Source: Pseudoflavonifractor sp. AF19-9AC
Lineage (GTDB): Bacteria; Bacillota; Clostridia; Oscillospirales; Oscillospiraceae
Assembly: GCF_003478995.1 (NCBI RefSeq)
Contig: NZ_QUGI01000005.1
Location: forward strand, 132,976 to 196,975
Direction of reading: 5' to 3'
Length of the DNA stretch: 64,000 bases
Shown: positions 42,529-51,319 of the stretch, piece after piece
Position numbering within the stretch: position 1 is the first letter of the stretch
How the letters are laid out: every line of letters begins with the position of its first letter
Program-made: the position numbers and the translations under genes
The notes under the pieces: model-generated
The model's input: only the letters and a program-made list of their open reading frames with translations
What the model was told of the DNA's origin: nothing
Databases searched by the model: none

Positions 42529-45500
42529 ATGAACGACAAGCTGATTCGACAGATCAACGGGGACATTGCCCAGGCCCTCAGCCAGCGGCACCCCGCTTTT
42601 CTCTCCGGCCGCCGATCCCCCCGATCCCTGCTGAAGGAACCGGTGTGGGTGGAGGGGCTGTCTGCCCTGTTCCCCATCCGGGAGCGGCTGACCTGCGCCC
42701 AGGTGCTGGAGGTATGCCGACCCCTGCTGGGCCGGGTGTGCCTGGGGGAGCCGGAGGGGGGCTGGCTGGACTACTGCGGGCAGTACATCAAGAACATGAT
42801 GTTCCCGGGGAGCGGCTTTGACCCCGGCCAGCCTGCCTTTGGGGACGGAGCCATTTTATATCTCACCGTGCTCCAGATCCTGCTGGACCAGGAGCGAGCT
42901 GCCCTGCCCTTTGATCCGCTGATGGACATTCAGTTCCTCCCGGAGGAGGAGTATGTCCTCTGCGACCACGCCTGGGAGTACCGCCGGCTGTTGAAGTGCT
43001 GGCGGGAGGAGTTTGTCTATGAGCTCATGCGCCTGGGCCTGGAGCTGTCCCCCTACAAGACCCTGTGTCACATCGCGGGCGTCCACTATGTGGCCATGAC
43101 CGCCGCCCGGGGCCTGGCGGAGGCGGGGGAGGAGGTAGACCTGGCCCTCATCTCCGGGGCTGCCGCCGCCCACGACGTGGGCAAGTTCGGCTGCCGGCCG
43201 GGGGAGCGGGTGCCTTACCTCCACTATTACTACACCGACCAGTGGCTCACCGCCCGGAAGATGGAGGGTATCAGCCACATCGCCTCCAACCACTCCGTGT
43301 GGGATCTGGAGCTGGAGTCCCTGTCGGTGGAGTCTCTGCTGCTCATCTACGCCGACTTCCGGTCCAAGCAGGCCCGGGACGAGGCGGGCAATGAGATTAC
43401 CGTCCTCTACCCCCTGGACGAGTCCTTCCAGGTGATTTTGTCCAAGCTGGACGACGTGGACGGCAAGAAGCGCCGCCGCTACGAGCTGGTGTACGGCAAG
43501 CTCCACGACTTCGAGGACTACATGCGCCGGCTGGGCGTGGACGTGGAGCTCACCGGTCAGCTTCAGCCCCCCGCTCCGGTGAAGGACCCGGCCCTTATGA
43601 ACCCGGAGGAGACGCTGGAGAGCCTCATCCTCCTCTCCGTGGAGCACAACCTCCGACTGATGCACCTGCTGTCCAACGAGCAGAAGTTCGGCAACATTAT
43701 TGAGGCCGCCCGCTCGGTGAAGAGCTGGCAGCAGCTGCGGGCCTACCTCAACGTCTTCGGCGAGTACTTCACCTATCTGTCCGTGCGCCAGAAGACCCAG
43801 GCTCTCTCCTTCCTCTACGAGCTGCTGGTCCACCGCGAGGGCGACATCCGCCGTCAGGCGGGCAGCCTCATCGGCCAGATCATCGCCCGCTTCCACATGG
43901 TCTACCGCAAGGAGGTTCCCGCCGACGCCCAGAACGACCCGGCGGAGGAGGTGCCCTTCACCCTCTGGGGACAGTATCTGGACCGGATCATCTTCCCCGA
44001 CCACAAGACCACCCCCCAGCAGCGCTCCCACATCGCCTACACCCTGAAGCTGGTGGTGGGCTCCATGCTGGAGCACGCCCGGCCGGGGGACATTCCCCGC
44101 TTCCTGGGGATTTTCCTCAGCTACTTTGACCACCCGGAGGCCACCACGCCCGACACCGCCTTCACCCTGCTGGACGCGGTGCGCTATCTCCCGCCCCAGT
44201 ACTACGGGGAGGAGACCAGAAGCAAGCTCATTGAGTTTGCCGCCTGCTTTGTGCAGTGCGGGGAGCTGCGGTTGTGTACCGCCGCCCTGGAGTTTTTGCT
44301 GGAGGCCGCCCGGGCTCTGCCCGCCGACCACCCCCAGATGGCCCGCATCGCGGAGATCGCCCGGGGGATAGAGACCGAGCAGCTGACCACCATCTTCCTC
44401 AAGTGCCGGGTGCTTCGCCAGGCCGGGGAGGACGTGAGCGCCATTGAGCAGACCCTCTACCAGATGGACATCACCAGCGAGGTGTTCCTGGACAACCTGA
44501 AGATCGCCACCCCCTGGATCGTGAAGGTGGCGGGTGTGGAGCTGCTGCGGGACCAGGTGGAGCACGGGCTGAAGACCCACATCCTCCACATTGCCACCCA
44601 TTTCTCCAACCTGGTCAAGGTGTCCGAGCGGGTGGTGGTGCGGCAGACCGCCGGCGCCGCCCTGGTGCGCACTCTGGAGCTTCTCCGCCGGGACCAGCGC
44701 AACGAGGTGGTGGTGGAGCTGGGCAAGGGCCTGGAGATGGGCCAGTACGAGATTTCCAAGTACATTCCCCAGTACCTGGGCCAGGCGGCCCTATACCTCC
44801 ACCCCAGCGAGCTGGACGAGCAGGTACTGTGGCTCAAGGGGCTGCTGGGCTCCTCCAGCGACTCGGCGGTGGCCGGAGCGCTGAACACTGCCGGGGTGCT
44901 GCTCCAGTACTACCCCACCTACCGGGGGCGCTTCTCCGAGTCGGAGGAGCACTTTGAGGCCCGCCGCCAGGACCTGCTGGGCCTGCTGCTCCAGGGGCTG
45001 GCCCACTACCGGGAGGCGGTGCGCCAGGAGGCTCTGCTGGTCATCGGCAAGCTGCTCTTCGAGGCCCCGGTGCTGAACATGGAGGAGAAGGGGCGGCTCT
45101 TCGCCCTCTGCTACCGCAAGCTCCTCTTCCTGGTTCAGGAATCCCCGGGCAAGGACAGCCTCACCTTCTTCTACCGGGCGGCCGCTCTGGCCCACATCAA
45201 CCGCTTCATAGCCCTGCGGCGGCTGGACCACGGCCCCTTCACCTTCCCCACGCCGGAGAAAATTGCCTTCTTCCCCGGCACCTTCGACCCCTTCACCCTG
45301 TCCCACAAGGGTATTGTCCACGCCATCCGGGATCTGGGCTTCGAGGTCTATCTGGCGGTGGACGAGTTCTCCTGGTCCAAGAAGGCCCAGCCCCACCTCA
45401 TCCGGCGGCAGATCGTCAACCTGTCGGTGGCGGGGGACTTCCATGTCCACCTGTTCCCCGACGACGTCCCGGTGAACATCGCAAACCCCGCGGATTTGAA

Positions 45501-47325
45501 GCGGCTGCGCGCCCTCTTCCCGGAGCAGGAGGTCTATATCGTGGCGGGCAGCGACGTGGTGGCCAACGCCTCCTCCTACAAGGCCCTGCCCCAGCCCTAC
45601 TCCATCCACCACATGAACCACGTGATCTTCCGTCGGGCGGGGGATACCGCTCTGCCCCGGAAGCTGCCCATTGACGGCAAGGTCATCAAGCTCCAGCTCC
45701 CGCCCCACCTGGAGGACATCAGCTCCACCCGCATCCGGGAGAACGTGGATTTGAACCGGGATATCTCCACCCTGGTGGACCCGGTGATTCAGGACTTTAT
45801 CTATCAGAACGGCCTCTACCTCCGGGACAGCCAGGACAAGGCCCTGCTGTACGCCGGGGAGCTGTCCTTCCGGTGGGAGGAGCAGCCTGACGAGCTGCTG
45901 GTGGCCCACCTCACCGCCGGCCAGAGCGACTGCGAAACCGTCCGGGCGGCCATCGCCCGCCAGGGAGACCAGATTCTGGTGCTCAGCCGTGTGGCCCAGG
46001 AGGAGCAGCAGCTGGGCTATGTGAGCTACCGCCTGCTGTCCACCTCCCAACTTTTCGAGGCCCTGGGGGACCACCAGCTGGCAAACCGCATCCGCCTGCG
46101 CTCGGCGGGCAACGTGCTGCTCATCACCGGATTGTCCGCCGACACCTCCGACCGGCATAAGGACTACGCCCAGCTGCTGCTCAGCGAGCTGCTGGCCCGG
46201 GCCCTGGAGCAGGAGTGCGTCTATGCCGTCTTCATGCCCCATGACCGCCGCCTCACCCCCCAGCAGGAGGACGTGCTCTCCCGCCAGGGCTTTGTGGCCA
46301 AGGAGGGCTCCGCTCCCATCCGAGAGGTGGATATGCACACCCCCACCGTCCTCATTCAGAACCTGGAGACCACCATTCAGGAGCCTCTGTGCCGCAATAA
46401 CCGGGTGCTCTCCGCCATTGACCGGGGCCACCGGCGGCTGCAGATGGCCATGACCGGGCTGTACCCCGGCTGTTTGGTGCTCACCCTGTCCGCCGACGTC
46501 ATTCACCACCGGCTGCTGCAGAAGATCACTGCCTACAACTGCGTGCCCTCCGTGCCCACCAACCCCCGCATCCTGGGCGAGAACATGTGCGTTCCCTTCG
46601 GCAAGCTGCTGCGCGGTAAGATCGTCCCCAATACCGTCACCAAGACCATCCACACCGACAAGGTGTACTCGCCTGACCTGAAGGAGAATACCATCGAGGC
46701 GTTCCCCTACTATAGCCCCATTCCCAGCCAGATCCGCACCATCAAGTCCTTCAACCGTCCGGTCATCCTGGTGGACGATCTGATGCACCCCGGCTTCCGT
46801 ATGCGCACCCTGGACCCCATCCTCCGCCAGGAGGATGTGACCATCCGCATGGTGCTGGTGGGTGTTTTGTCCGGCTACGGCAAGGACCTGATGCAGTCCT
46901 GGAACCGGCCGGTGGACAGCATCTATTTCCTGCCCCGGCTGCGGCAGTGGTTTGTGGAGTCCACCCTGTACCCCTTCATCGGCGGCAACACGGTCCGGCG
47001 GCCTACCTCGCCGGTGCCCGGCCTGCTGCCCGGCATCAACCACATCCTGCCCTACGCCGCCCCACAGTATCAGGAGGAGTGCGGACGGGAGGCGGTGTTC
47101 CAGCTCTCCCGAACCTGTCTGGAGTGCTCCCACGATGTCATCTCTACCCTGGAGCAGGAGTACCGGGTGCTCTATGGCCGGAACCTGACCCTCTCCCGCC
47201 TGTCGGAGGCAGTCATTCTGCCCCTGTGTCCCGATAAGGGCACCTGCCTGCACTACGACCCCAACCTGTCCGCCTCCGTCTATCTGGAGAACGATCTGGA
47301 GCAGCTGCTGAGACAAAATTTGTGA
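42529..47325 (+). CDS. Giant HD - helical repeat - NMNAT-like - PRTase-like fusion protein
   Basis: This 1598-residue cytoplasmic protein has no membrane segment. An HD-type metal phosphohydrolase region has H186 in AGVHYVAM, H215-D216 in AAAHDVGKFG, a further His pair in SHIASNHSVWD and Asp in LIYADFRSK. Residues about 370-900 look like helical (HEAT/ARM-type) repeats. At 911 a nucleotidyltransferase begins (KIAFFPGTFDPFTLSHKG), closing with ISSTRIRENV at 1064. This is the NadD/CoaD-type fold, with TLSH in place of (H/T)xGH. About 1195-1275 resembles an acetyltransferase fold. At about 1412-1440 RPVILVDDLMHPGFRM resembles a PRPP-binding loop. The ATG at 42529 follows GAGGTGG. The LDH-like gene starts 38 bp downstream. 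The combined function is unknown. Confidence 0.85.
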   Translation: MNDKLIRQINGDIAQALSQRHPAFLSGRRSPRSLLKEPVWVEGLSALFPIRERLTCAQVLEVCRPLLGRVCLGEPEGGWLDYCGQYIKNMMFPGSGFDPGQPAFGDGAILYLTVLQILLDQERAALPFDPLMDIQFLPEEEYVLCDHAWEYRRLLKCWREEFVYELMRLGLELSPYKTLCHIAGVHYVAMTAARGLAEAGEEVDLALISGAAAAHDVGKFGCRPGERVPYLHYYYTDQWLTARKMEGISHIASNHSVWDLELESLSVESLLLIYADFRSKQARDEAGNEITVLYPLDESFQVILSKLDDVDGKKRRRYELVYGKLHDFEDYMRRLGVDVELTGQLQPPAPVKDPALMNPEETLESLILLSVEHNLRLMHLLSNEQKFGNIIEAARSVKSWQQLRAYLNVFGEYFTYLSVRQKTQALSFLYELLVHREGDIRRQAGSLIGQIIARFHMVYRKEVPADAQNDPAEEVPFTLWGQYLDRIIFPDHKTTPQQRSHIAYTLKLVVGSMLEHARPGDIPRFLGIFLSYFDHPEATTPDTAFTLLDAVRYLPPQYYGEETRSKLIEFAACFVQCGELRLCTAALEFLLEAARALPADHPQMARIAEIARGIETEQLTTIFLKCRVLRQAGEDVSAIEQTLYQMDITSEVFLDNLKIATPWIVKVAGVELLRDQVEHGLKTHILHIATHFSNLVKVSERVVVRQTAGAALVRTLELLRRDQRNEVVVELGKGLEMGQYEISKYIPQYLGQAALYLHPSELDEQVLWLKGLLGSSSDSAVAGALNTAGVLLQYYPTYRGRFSESEEHFEARRQDLLGLLLQGLAHYREAVRQEALLVIGKLLFEAPVLNMEEKGRLFALCYRKLLFLVQESPGKDSLTFFYRAAALAHINRFIALRRLDHGPFTFPTPEKIAFFPGTFDPFTLSHKGIVHAIRDLGFEVYLAVDEFSWSKKAQPHLIRRQIVNLSVAGDFHVHLFPDDVPVNIANPADLKRLRALFPEQEVYIVAGSDVVANASSYKALPQPYSIHHMNHVIFRRAGDTALPRKLPIDGKVIKLQLPPHLEDISSTRIRENVDLNRDISTLVDPVIQDFIYQNGLYLRDSQDKALLYAGELSFRWEEQPDELLVAHLTAGQSDCETVRAAIARQGDQILVLSRVAQEEQQLGYVSYRLLSTSQLFEALGDHQLANRIRLRSAGNVLLITGLSADTSDRHKDYAQLLLSELLARALEQECVYAVFMPHDRRLTPQQEDVLSRQGFVAKEGSAPIREVDMHTPTVLIQNLETTIQEPLCRNNRVLSAIDRGHRRLQMAMTGLYPGCLVLTLSADVIHHRLLQKITAYNCVPSVPTNPRILGENMCVPFGKLLRGKIVPNTVTKTIHTDKVYSPDLKENTIEAFPYYSPIPSQIRTIKSFNRPVILVDDLMHPGFRMRTLDPILRQEDVTIRMVLVGVLSGYGKDLMQSWNRPVDSIYFLPRLRQWFVESTLYPFIGGNTVRRPTSPVPGLLPGINHILPYAAPQYQEECGREAVFQLSRTCLECSHDVISTLEQEYRVLYGRNLTLSRLSEAVILPLCPDKGTCLHYDPNLSASVYLENDLEQLLRQNL

Positions 47326-47362
47326 TTTTTTAAGGAATTTAAATACGGGATGTGATATTCTG

Positions 47363-48601
47363 ATGTATTATTACGATTATAAGGGAGCAAACCTGGTTTC
47401 CCTGACCCCCCAGGAGGGGCTGGGCGCCCCGGTGGAGCCCATTTCCTCCAGCCGTCTCTTCGCTCTGGTGGGGGGAGACCCAATGCTGGGCCGCGGCTCC
47501 TTCAAGGTGACCCACCCGGGCCAGCTGGCCAATCCCAACGGCCTGGAGGTACTGGACGCCTCTCGTTTGCCCGACACCCAGGTGGACGAGGCGGTGTCCG
47601 CCGCCATCCGTGAGGGCCGCCTCACCGCCGTCAATCAGAACCGGACGGGGTGGGAGGAACTGCTCACCGCCGCCCCCAAAACTGGGAAGAAGCGGGTCAA
47701 CATCCTGGCCATCGGAGACGTGGGCTCCACGCTGCTCACCGGATTGAAGCTGCTGGGTGGGGACGTCATCTCCTCCATCGGCATCTGTGACCTCTCCGAC
47801 CAAATCACCGCCCGGTGGGAGTTTGAGATGGGCCAGATCAACCTGCCCTGGAACTACGACGCTTTCCCCGAGGTGGAGGTGGTCAAGCCGGAGCAGCTCT
47901 TTGACTGCGACCTCTTCGTCTTTGTGGCCTCCAAGGGCATTCCTCCCGTGGGCTCCGACGTGAAGGACGTGCGGATGTACCAGTTTGAGAATAACGCCAA
48001 GATTGTGGCCCACTACGCCAAAATGGCCCGGGCGGCCCGGTTCCAGGGCCTGTGGTGCGCCGTGTCCGACCCGGTGGACCCCCTGGCCAAGACCGCTTAC
48101 CTGGAGAGCAACAAGGACGAGAACGAGAACTTTGACGGCAAGGGCTTGCGGCCCGAGCAGGTGCAGGGCTTCGGCCTGGGGGTGATGAACGCCCGGGCGG
48201 CCTACTTTGCCAAGCGGGACCCCCGTCTTTCCTCCTTCCTCACCGAGGGGCGCTCCTTCGGCCCCCACGGCACCGGCCTCTTTATTGCCAACTCCCTGGA
48301 GCACTACGACGAGGCGCTGTCCCAGGAGCTCACCCACCTCACCGTCACCGCCAATCTGAAGATGCGGGAGATCGGCTTCAAGCCCTATGTGGCCCCCGCC
48401 CTGTCCTCGGGCGCCCTGTCCCTGCTGCTCACCCTGCGGGGGGAGTGGCACTGCGGATCGGTGTTCCTGGACGGCATCTATATGGGCTGCAAGAACCGCT
48501 ATACCCCCGCCGGGGTGGAGACCGAGCTGCTGCCCCACATCCCTGAGCCTCTCTTCGGACACATCCGGGAGGCGGCGGACCACCTGAAGGCCGTTCTGTA
48601 A
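47363..48601 (+). CDS. Divergent lactate/malate-dehydrogenase-fold protein
   Basis: This 412-residue protein has an extra N-terminal region of about 110 residues before a Rossmann start ILAIGDVGSTLLTGLKLLGG. The LDH/MDH order then follows: FVFVASKGIPPVGSDVKDVR (substrate loop with Arg), AVSDPVDPLAKTAY (the SNPVD motif), GLGVMNARAAYFAKRD (where LDH has LDSARF) and FGPHGTGLF (the GEHGD catalytic His). The catalytic Asp appears replaced by Asn while Arg and His remain, so the substrate or activity may differ. It lies 38 bp after the giant fusion gene and is very probably cotranscribed with it. Confidence 0.8.
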   Translation: MYYYDYKGANLVSLTPQEGLGAPVEPISSSRLFALVGGDPMLGRGSFKVTHPGQLANPNGLEVLDASRLPDTQVDEAVSAAIREGRLTAVNQNRTGWEELLTAAPKTGKKRVNILAIGDVGSTLLTGLKLLGGDVISSIGICDLSDQITARWEFEMGQINLPWNYDAFPEVEVVKPEQLFDCDLFVFVASKGIPPVGSDVKDVRMYQFENNAKIVAHYAKMARAARFQGLWCAVSDPVDPLAKTAYLESNKDENENFDGKGLRPEQVQGFGLGVMNARAAYFAKRDPRLSSFLTEGRSFGPHGTGLFIANSLEHYDEALSQELTHLTVTANLKMREIGFKPYVAPALSSGALSLLLTLRGEWHCGSVFLDGIYMGCKNRYTPAGVETELLPHIPEPLFGHIREAADHLKAVL

Positions 48602-48622
48602 GGGAGAGCGGGGGAGAAGAGC

Positions 48623-49255
48623 ATGGAATTTCAGATCATTGACCGCTCCAGCTGGGCACGGGAGTCCTATTTCCAGCACTACCATCAGGAGGTGTCCTGC
48701 TCCTACAGCCTGACGGCCACGCTGGATGTCACGCGGCTGCGGGAGGGTGGGGTAAAGCTCTATCCGGCGCTGCTCTATCTGCTGACCGCCCAGGTCAACG
48801 AGCAGCCCCAGTTCCGCACCGCCTTCAACCGAGACGGTATTTTGGGCATTTACGACGAGATGTGCCCCAGCTATACGGTGTTTCATTCCCAGGAGGAGCG
48901 CTTTTCCAATCTGTGGACCCCCTGGGACCCGGATTATAAGACCTTTTTGGCCTCTTACCTGGCAGACCAGGCGCAGTTTGGAACCGCACCCGGATTTTCC
49001 CCCAAGCCGGGGCAGCCGGACAATGTGTTCACGGTCTCCATGGTGCCCTGGATCACCTTCGAGGGCTTTCACCTGAACCTGCCCAAGGGAAACGACTATC
49101 TCATCCCCATCTTTACCGCCGGAAAGCTGCGGCAGGAGGGGGAACGGCAGCTGTTGCCCCTGGCCATACAGGTGCACCACGCCGTGTGTGACGGCTACCA
49201 TGTGGGCCGCTTTTTGGAAGGGCTCCAGGAGAAAACGGACGCCTTTCCTCTTTAA
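48623..49255 (+). CDS. CatA-type chloramphenicol-acetyltransferase-family protein
   Basis: This 210-residue protein has the CAT signature IQVHHAVCDGYHVGRFL, with the catalytic His in HHxxxDG. It also has the N-terminal WARESYFQHY and the ARTF-like middle segment. CAT-family enzymes form trimers and transfer acetyl from acetyl-CoA to chloramphenicol or another hydroxyl compound. Chromosomal, non-mobile homologues are frequent in gut Clostridia, and not all confer resistance. No insertion sequence is near. It is 21 bp after the LDH-like gene, suggesting one operon. Confidence 0.88.
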   Translation: MEFQIIDRSSWARESYFQHYHQEVSCSYSLTATLDVTRLREGGVKLYPALLYLLTAQVNEQPQFRTAFNRDGILGIYDEMCPSYTVFHSQEERFSNLWTPWDPDYKTFLASYLADQAQFGTAPGFSPKPGQPDNVFTVSMVPWITFEGFHLNLPKGNDYLIPIFTAGKLRQEGERQLLPLAIQVHHAVCDGYHVGRFLEGLQEKTDAFPL

Positions 49256-49278
49256 GGCGGAGAAAGAAGGAAGTTAAA

Positions 49279-50349
49279 TTGTCTCTTGTGATCATCGCGC
49301 CCCCCGCAGACCGGTCCGGCGACGGGGAGAGGCTGGAGGGGATTCTGGCCCGGGCTCTGGCGGGGCGGGAGACAGTGACCCTGCGCCGGGCGGAGGAGCT
49401 CTCGGGCCTGGCGGGGAAAAAGCTTTTATTTGCCCTCCCTCTGGGAGAGTTTGGGATTAACCTGGCGTATGTCCGGATGCTGGAGCGGCTGCGGCGGGAG
49501 CCGGGGCTGCTGGAGGGCTGTGTGGCCGGACTGATCGTGGACGGCTCCTCCGCCCTCTACACCAAGTCCGCCGCCGCCGAGCTGACCCTGGCGGCCAACC
49601 TGGCCGGCTGTGCCTTCCTGGGCCGTCCCCTGGTGGAGGGAACGGGAGAGCTTTTAAACCTGCGCATCCAGGCCAAAAATCTGGGCTGCGGGCTGGAGGA
49701 GGCCTATGCCGCCGCCGCCCGGGAGCTGGCCCAGCGGTTGGAGGAGGAGACCTTCACCCAAAGGGAGCGGCCCAATTTGCTGGTGCTCCACGCCTCCAGC
49801 CACCACACCTCCAACACCATGGCCCTGTGGAGCCGGGTGCGGGAGCGGCTGGGGGAGGAGGCCTTCTCCTATACGGAGATCGGCCTGCGCAACGGCACCC
49901 TGTCCGACTGCTCCGGCTGCCCCTATACCATGTGCCTCCACTTCGGCGAGCGGGGGGGCTGCTTCTACGGCGGCGTCATGCAGGAGGAGGTCTACCCAGC
50001 GGTGCGGAAGGCCGATGCCCTGGTGATGCTCTGCCCCAACTACAACGATGCCCTCTCCGCGAACCTCACCGCCTTCATTAACCGCCTCACCGCCCTCTTC
50101 CGCCAGACCCGCTTTTATGACAAGGCCCTCTTCGCTCTGGTGGTGTCGGGCTACTCCGGCGGGGACATCCTGGCCCGGCAGCTCATCGCTGCCATGAATA
50201 TGAACAAGTCCTTCTACCTCCCCGGCCGCTTCGCCCTCATGGAGACGGCCAACAACCCCGGCGAGGCCCTGGCCCTGTCGGGGATTGAGGAGCGGCTGGA
50301 CCGCTTCGGGGAACATATCCGGCGTGTTCTCGTGGATAAAAGGGCTTGA
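49279..50349 (+). CDS. Flavodoxin-fold NAD(P)H:FMN reductase-like protein
   Basis: This 356-residue protein has two parts. The C-terminal half (from about residue 165) begins LLVLHASSHHTSNTMALWS, the flavin-phosphate loop of NADPH-dependent FMN reductases. It has a Cys-rich segment DCSGCPYTMC plus GGCFY, as in iron-sulfur flavoproteins, and LCPNYNDALSANL. The N-terminal half is a second alpha/beta region of uncertain family. The start is probably the TTG at 49279 with AGAAGGAAG upstream. It is last in the run beginning with the giant fusion gene; a terminator follows. Confidence 0.8.
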   Translation: MSLVIIAPPADRSGDGERLEGILARALAGRETVTLRRAEELSGLAGKKLLFALPLGEFGINLAYVRMLERLRREPGLLEGCVAGLIVDGSSALYTKSAAAELTLAANLAGCAFLGRPLVEGTGELLNLRIQAKNLGCGLEEAYAAAARELAQRLEEETFTQRERPNLLVLHASSHHTSNTMALWSRVRERLGEEAFSYTEIGLRNGTLSDCSGCPYTMCLHFGERGGCFYGGVMQEEVYPAVRKADALVMLCPNYNDALSANLTAFINRLTALFRQTRFYDKALFALVVSGYSGGDILARQLIAAMNMNKSFYLPGRFALMETANNPGEALALSGIEERLDRFGEHIRRVLVDKRA

Positions 50350-50359
50350 ACCGTACAAA

Positions 50360-50400
50360 AAAGGACCCCAGCTGCCGCTTAGGCAGCTGGGGCCCTTTTT
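50360..50400. terminator. Two-way terminator
   Basis: CCCCAGCTGCC pairs with GGCAGCTGGGG, flanked by A-rich and T-rich ends. It serves the convergent reductase and SpoIIQ-like genes. Confidence 0.9.
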
Positions 50401-50412
50401 GCTGAGCTGGGG

Positions 50413-51171
50413 TCAGCGGTCGGGCAGATACTCGCTGGGGTCCACCAGGATCCCGTTCAAACTCACTTCCAGATGCAGGTGGGCGGGCATGCCGCTCTCG
50501 GCGATGGCGGTGTCACCCACGGTACCGATGATGGTGCCGGTCTCCACCGTGTCACCCGACTCCACCGTGGGCTGGCCGGCCAGGTTGCAGTAGACGGCGC
50601 TCAGGCCGTTGCCGTGGTCAATGACCACTGTGGTGCCCATGAGCCCGTCGTCGTACACCTCGGAGACGGTGCCCGGGCACAGGGCCACCACCTCAACCCC
50701 AAGGGTCGAGGCGATGTCCACACCGCCGTGGGTGCGCCAGTCCCCCAGGGTGGGGTCCAGGGACAGGGTCTCCGCGCTGAAATTGCGGAGAATCTCACCC
50801 TTCACCGGCCAGGTGTACACCACGGGGCCGGAGGGCTCCTGGTCAGCCTCCTCAGGCTCTGCCTGGGACGGCTCGGCCGGGTCGCTCTCCGCCTTCTGCT
50901 CCAGGTCGGTGACCTCCTCGGTGCCGGATGCACTCTTGTCCGGGTCCTGGGTGAAGGGGCCCACAGGGTCAGGCCCGTTGGCCTCGGAGTCCGGGAGGAT
51001 GACCGTGGGGTTGCCGGTGACCGGCTCTGTGACCTCCGGCCCTCCGCCCAGGCCGCGGAACAAATAGTAGCCTGAAACTCCTATGGTGGCGACGCACAGG
51101 AACAGGACGATGTAGAACCCTTTTCCCAGCACAAAGTCGCCGAATTTTTCCAGTATAGTTCGCTTTTTCAA
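50413..51171 (-). CDS. M23-domain membrane protein, SpoIIQ-like
   Basis: This 252-residue protein has one N-terminal membrane helix (FYIVLFLCVATIGVSGYYLF), an acidic Pro/Glu-rich linker and a C-terminal LytM/M23 domain. The M23 metal ligands are present: HGGVDI and HLHLEV. A helix starting KFGDFVLGKGFYIVLF followed by M23 is the layout of clostridial SpoIIQ. SpoIIQ in the forespore membrane pairs with SpoIIIAH across the engulfment space; clostridial SpoIIQ keeps its zinc ligands. The TTG at 51171 follows ACGGAGG. The sporulation role is inferred from architecture and from gpr nearby. Confidence 0.75.
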   Translation of the reverse strand: MKKRTILEKFGDFVLGKGFYIVLFLCVATIGVSGYYLFRGLGGGPEVTEPVTGNPTVILPDSEANGPDPVGPFTQDPDKSASGTEEVTDLEQKAESDPAEPSQAEPEEADQEPSGPVVYTWPVKGEILRNFSAETLSLDPTLGDWRTHGGVDIASTLGVEVVALCPGTVSEVYDDGLMGTTVVIDHGNGLSAVYCNLAGQPTVESGDTVETGTIIGTVGDTAIAESGMPAHLHLEVSLNGILVDPSEYLPDR

Positions 51172-51258
51172 GGGAAAACCACCTCCGTAGCCCTAGTTTG
51201 GACAAGGGGGAGGAAGGTTATACATGGGCAGAAAAAATTTTCCGCCCCTGGGGGAGGA

Positions 51259-51287
51259 TGGACGGTTTTCTTCCTTTGTGCTATACT
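51259..51287 (+). promoter_or_regulatory. Promoter of the M16 peptidase gene
   Basis: TGGACG (51259-51264), 17 bp, TATACT (51282-51287). Confidence 0.55.
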
Positions 51288-51319
51288 TTTGAAACACCAT
51301 GGAGAGATGAGGAGAGACG

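Noticed and set aside
44791..47316. An 841-codon leftward open frame opposite the giant fusion gene
   Set aside because: Same codon-shadow composition; the rightward frame carries HD and nucleotidyltransferase motifs.
48623..49255. Acquired resistance island around the CAT-family gene
   Set aside because: No insertion sequence, integrase, direct repeat or base-composition shift surrounds it, and it appears embedded in a same-direction gene run.
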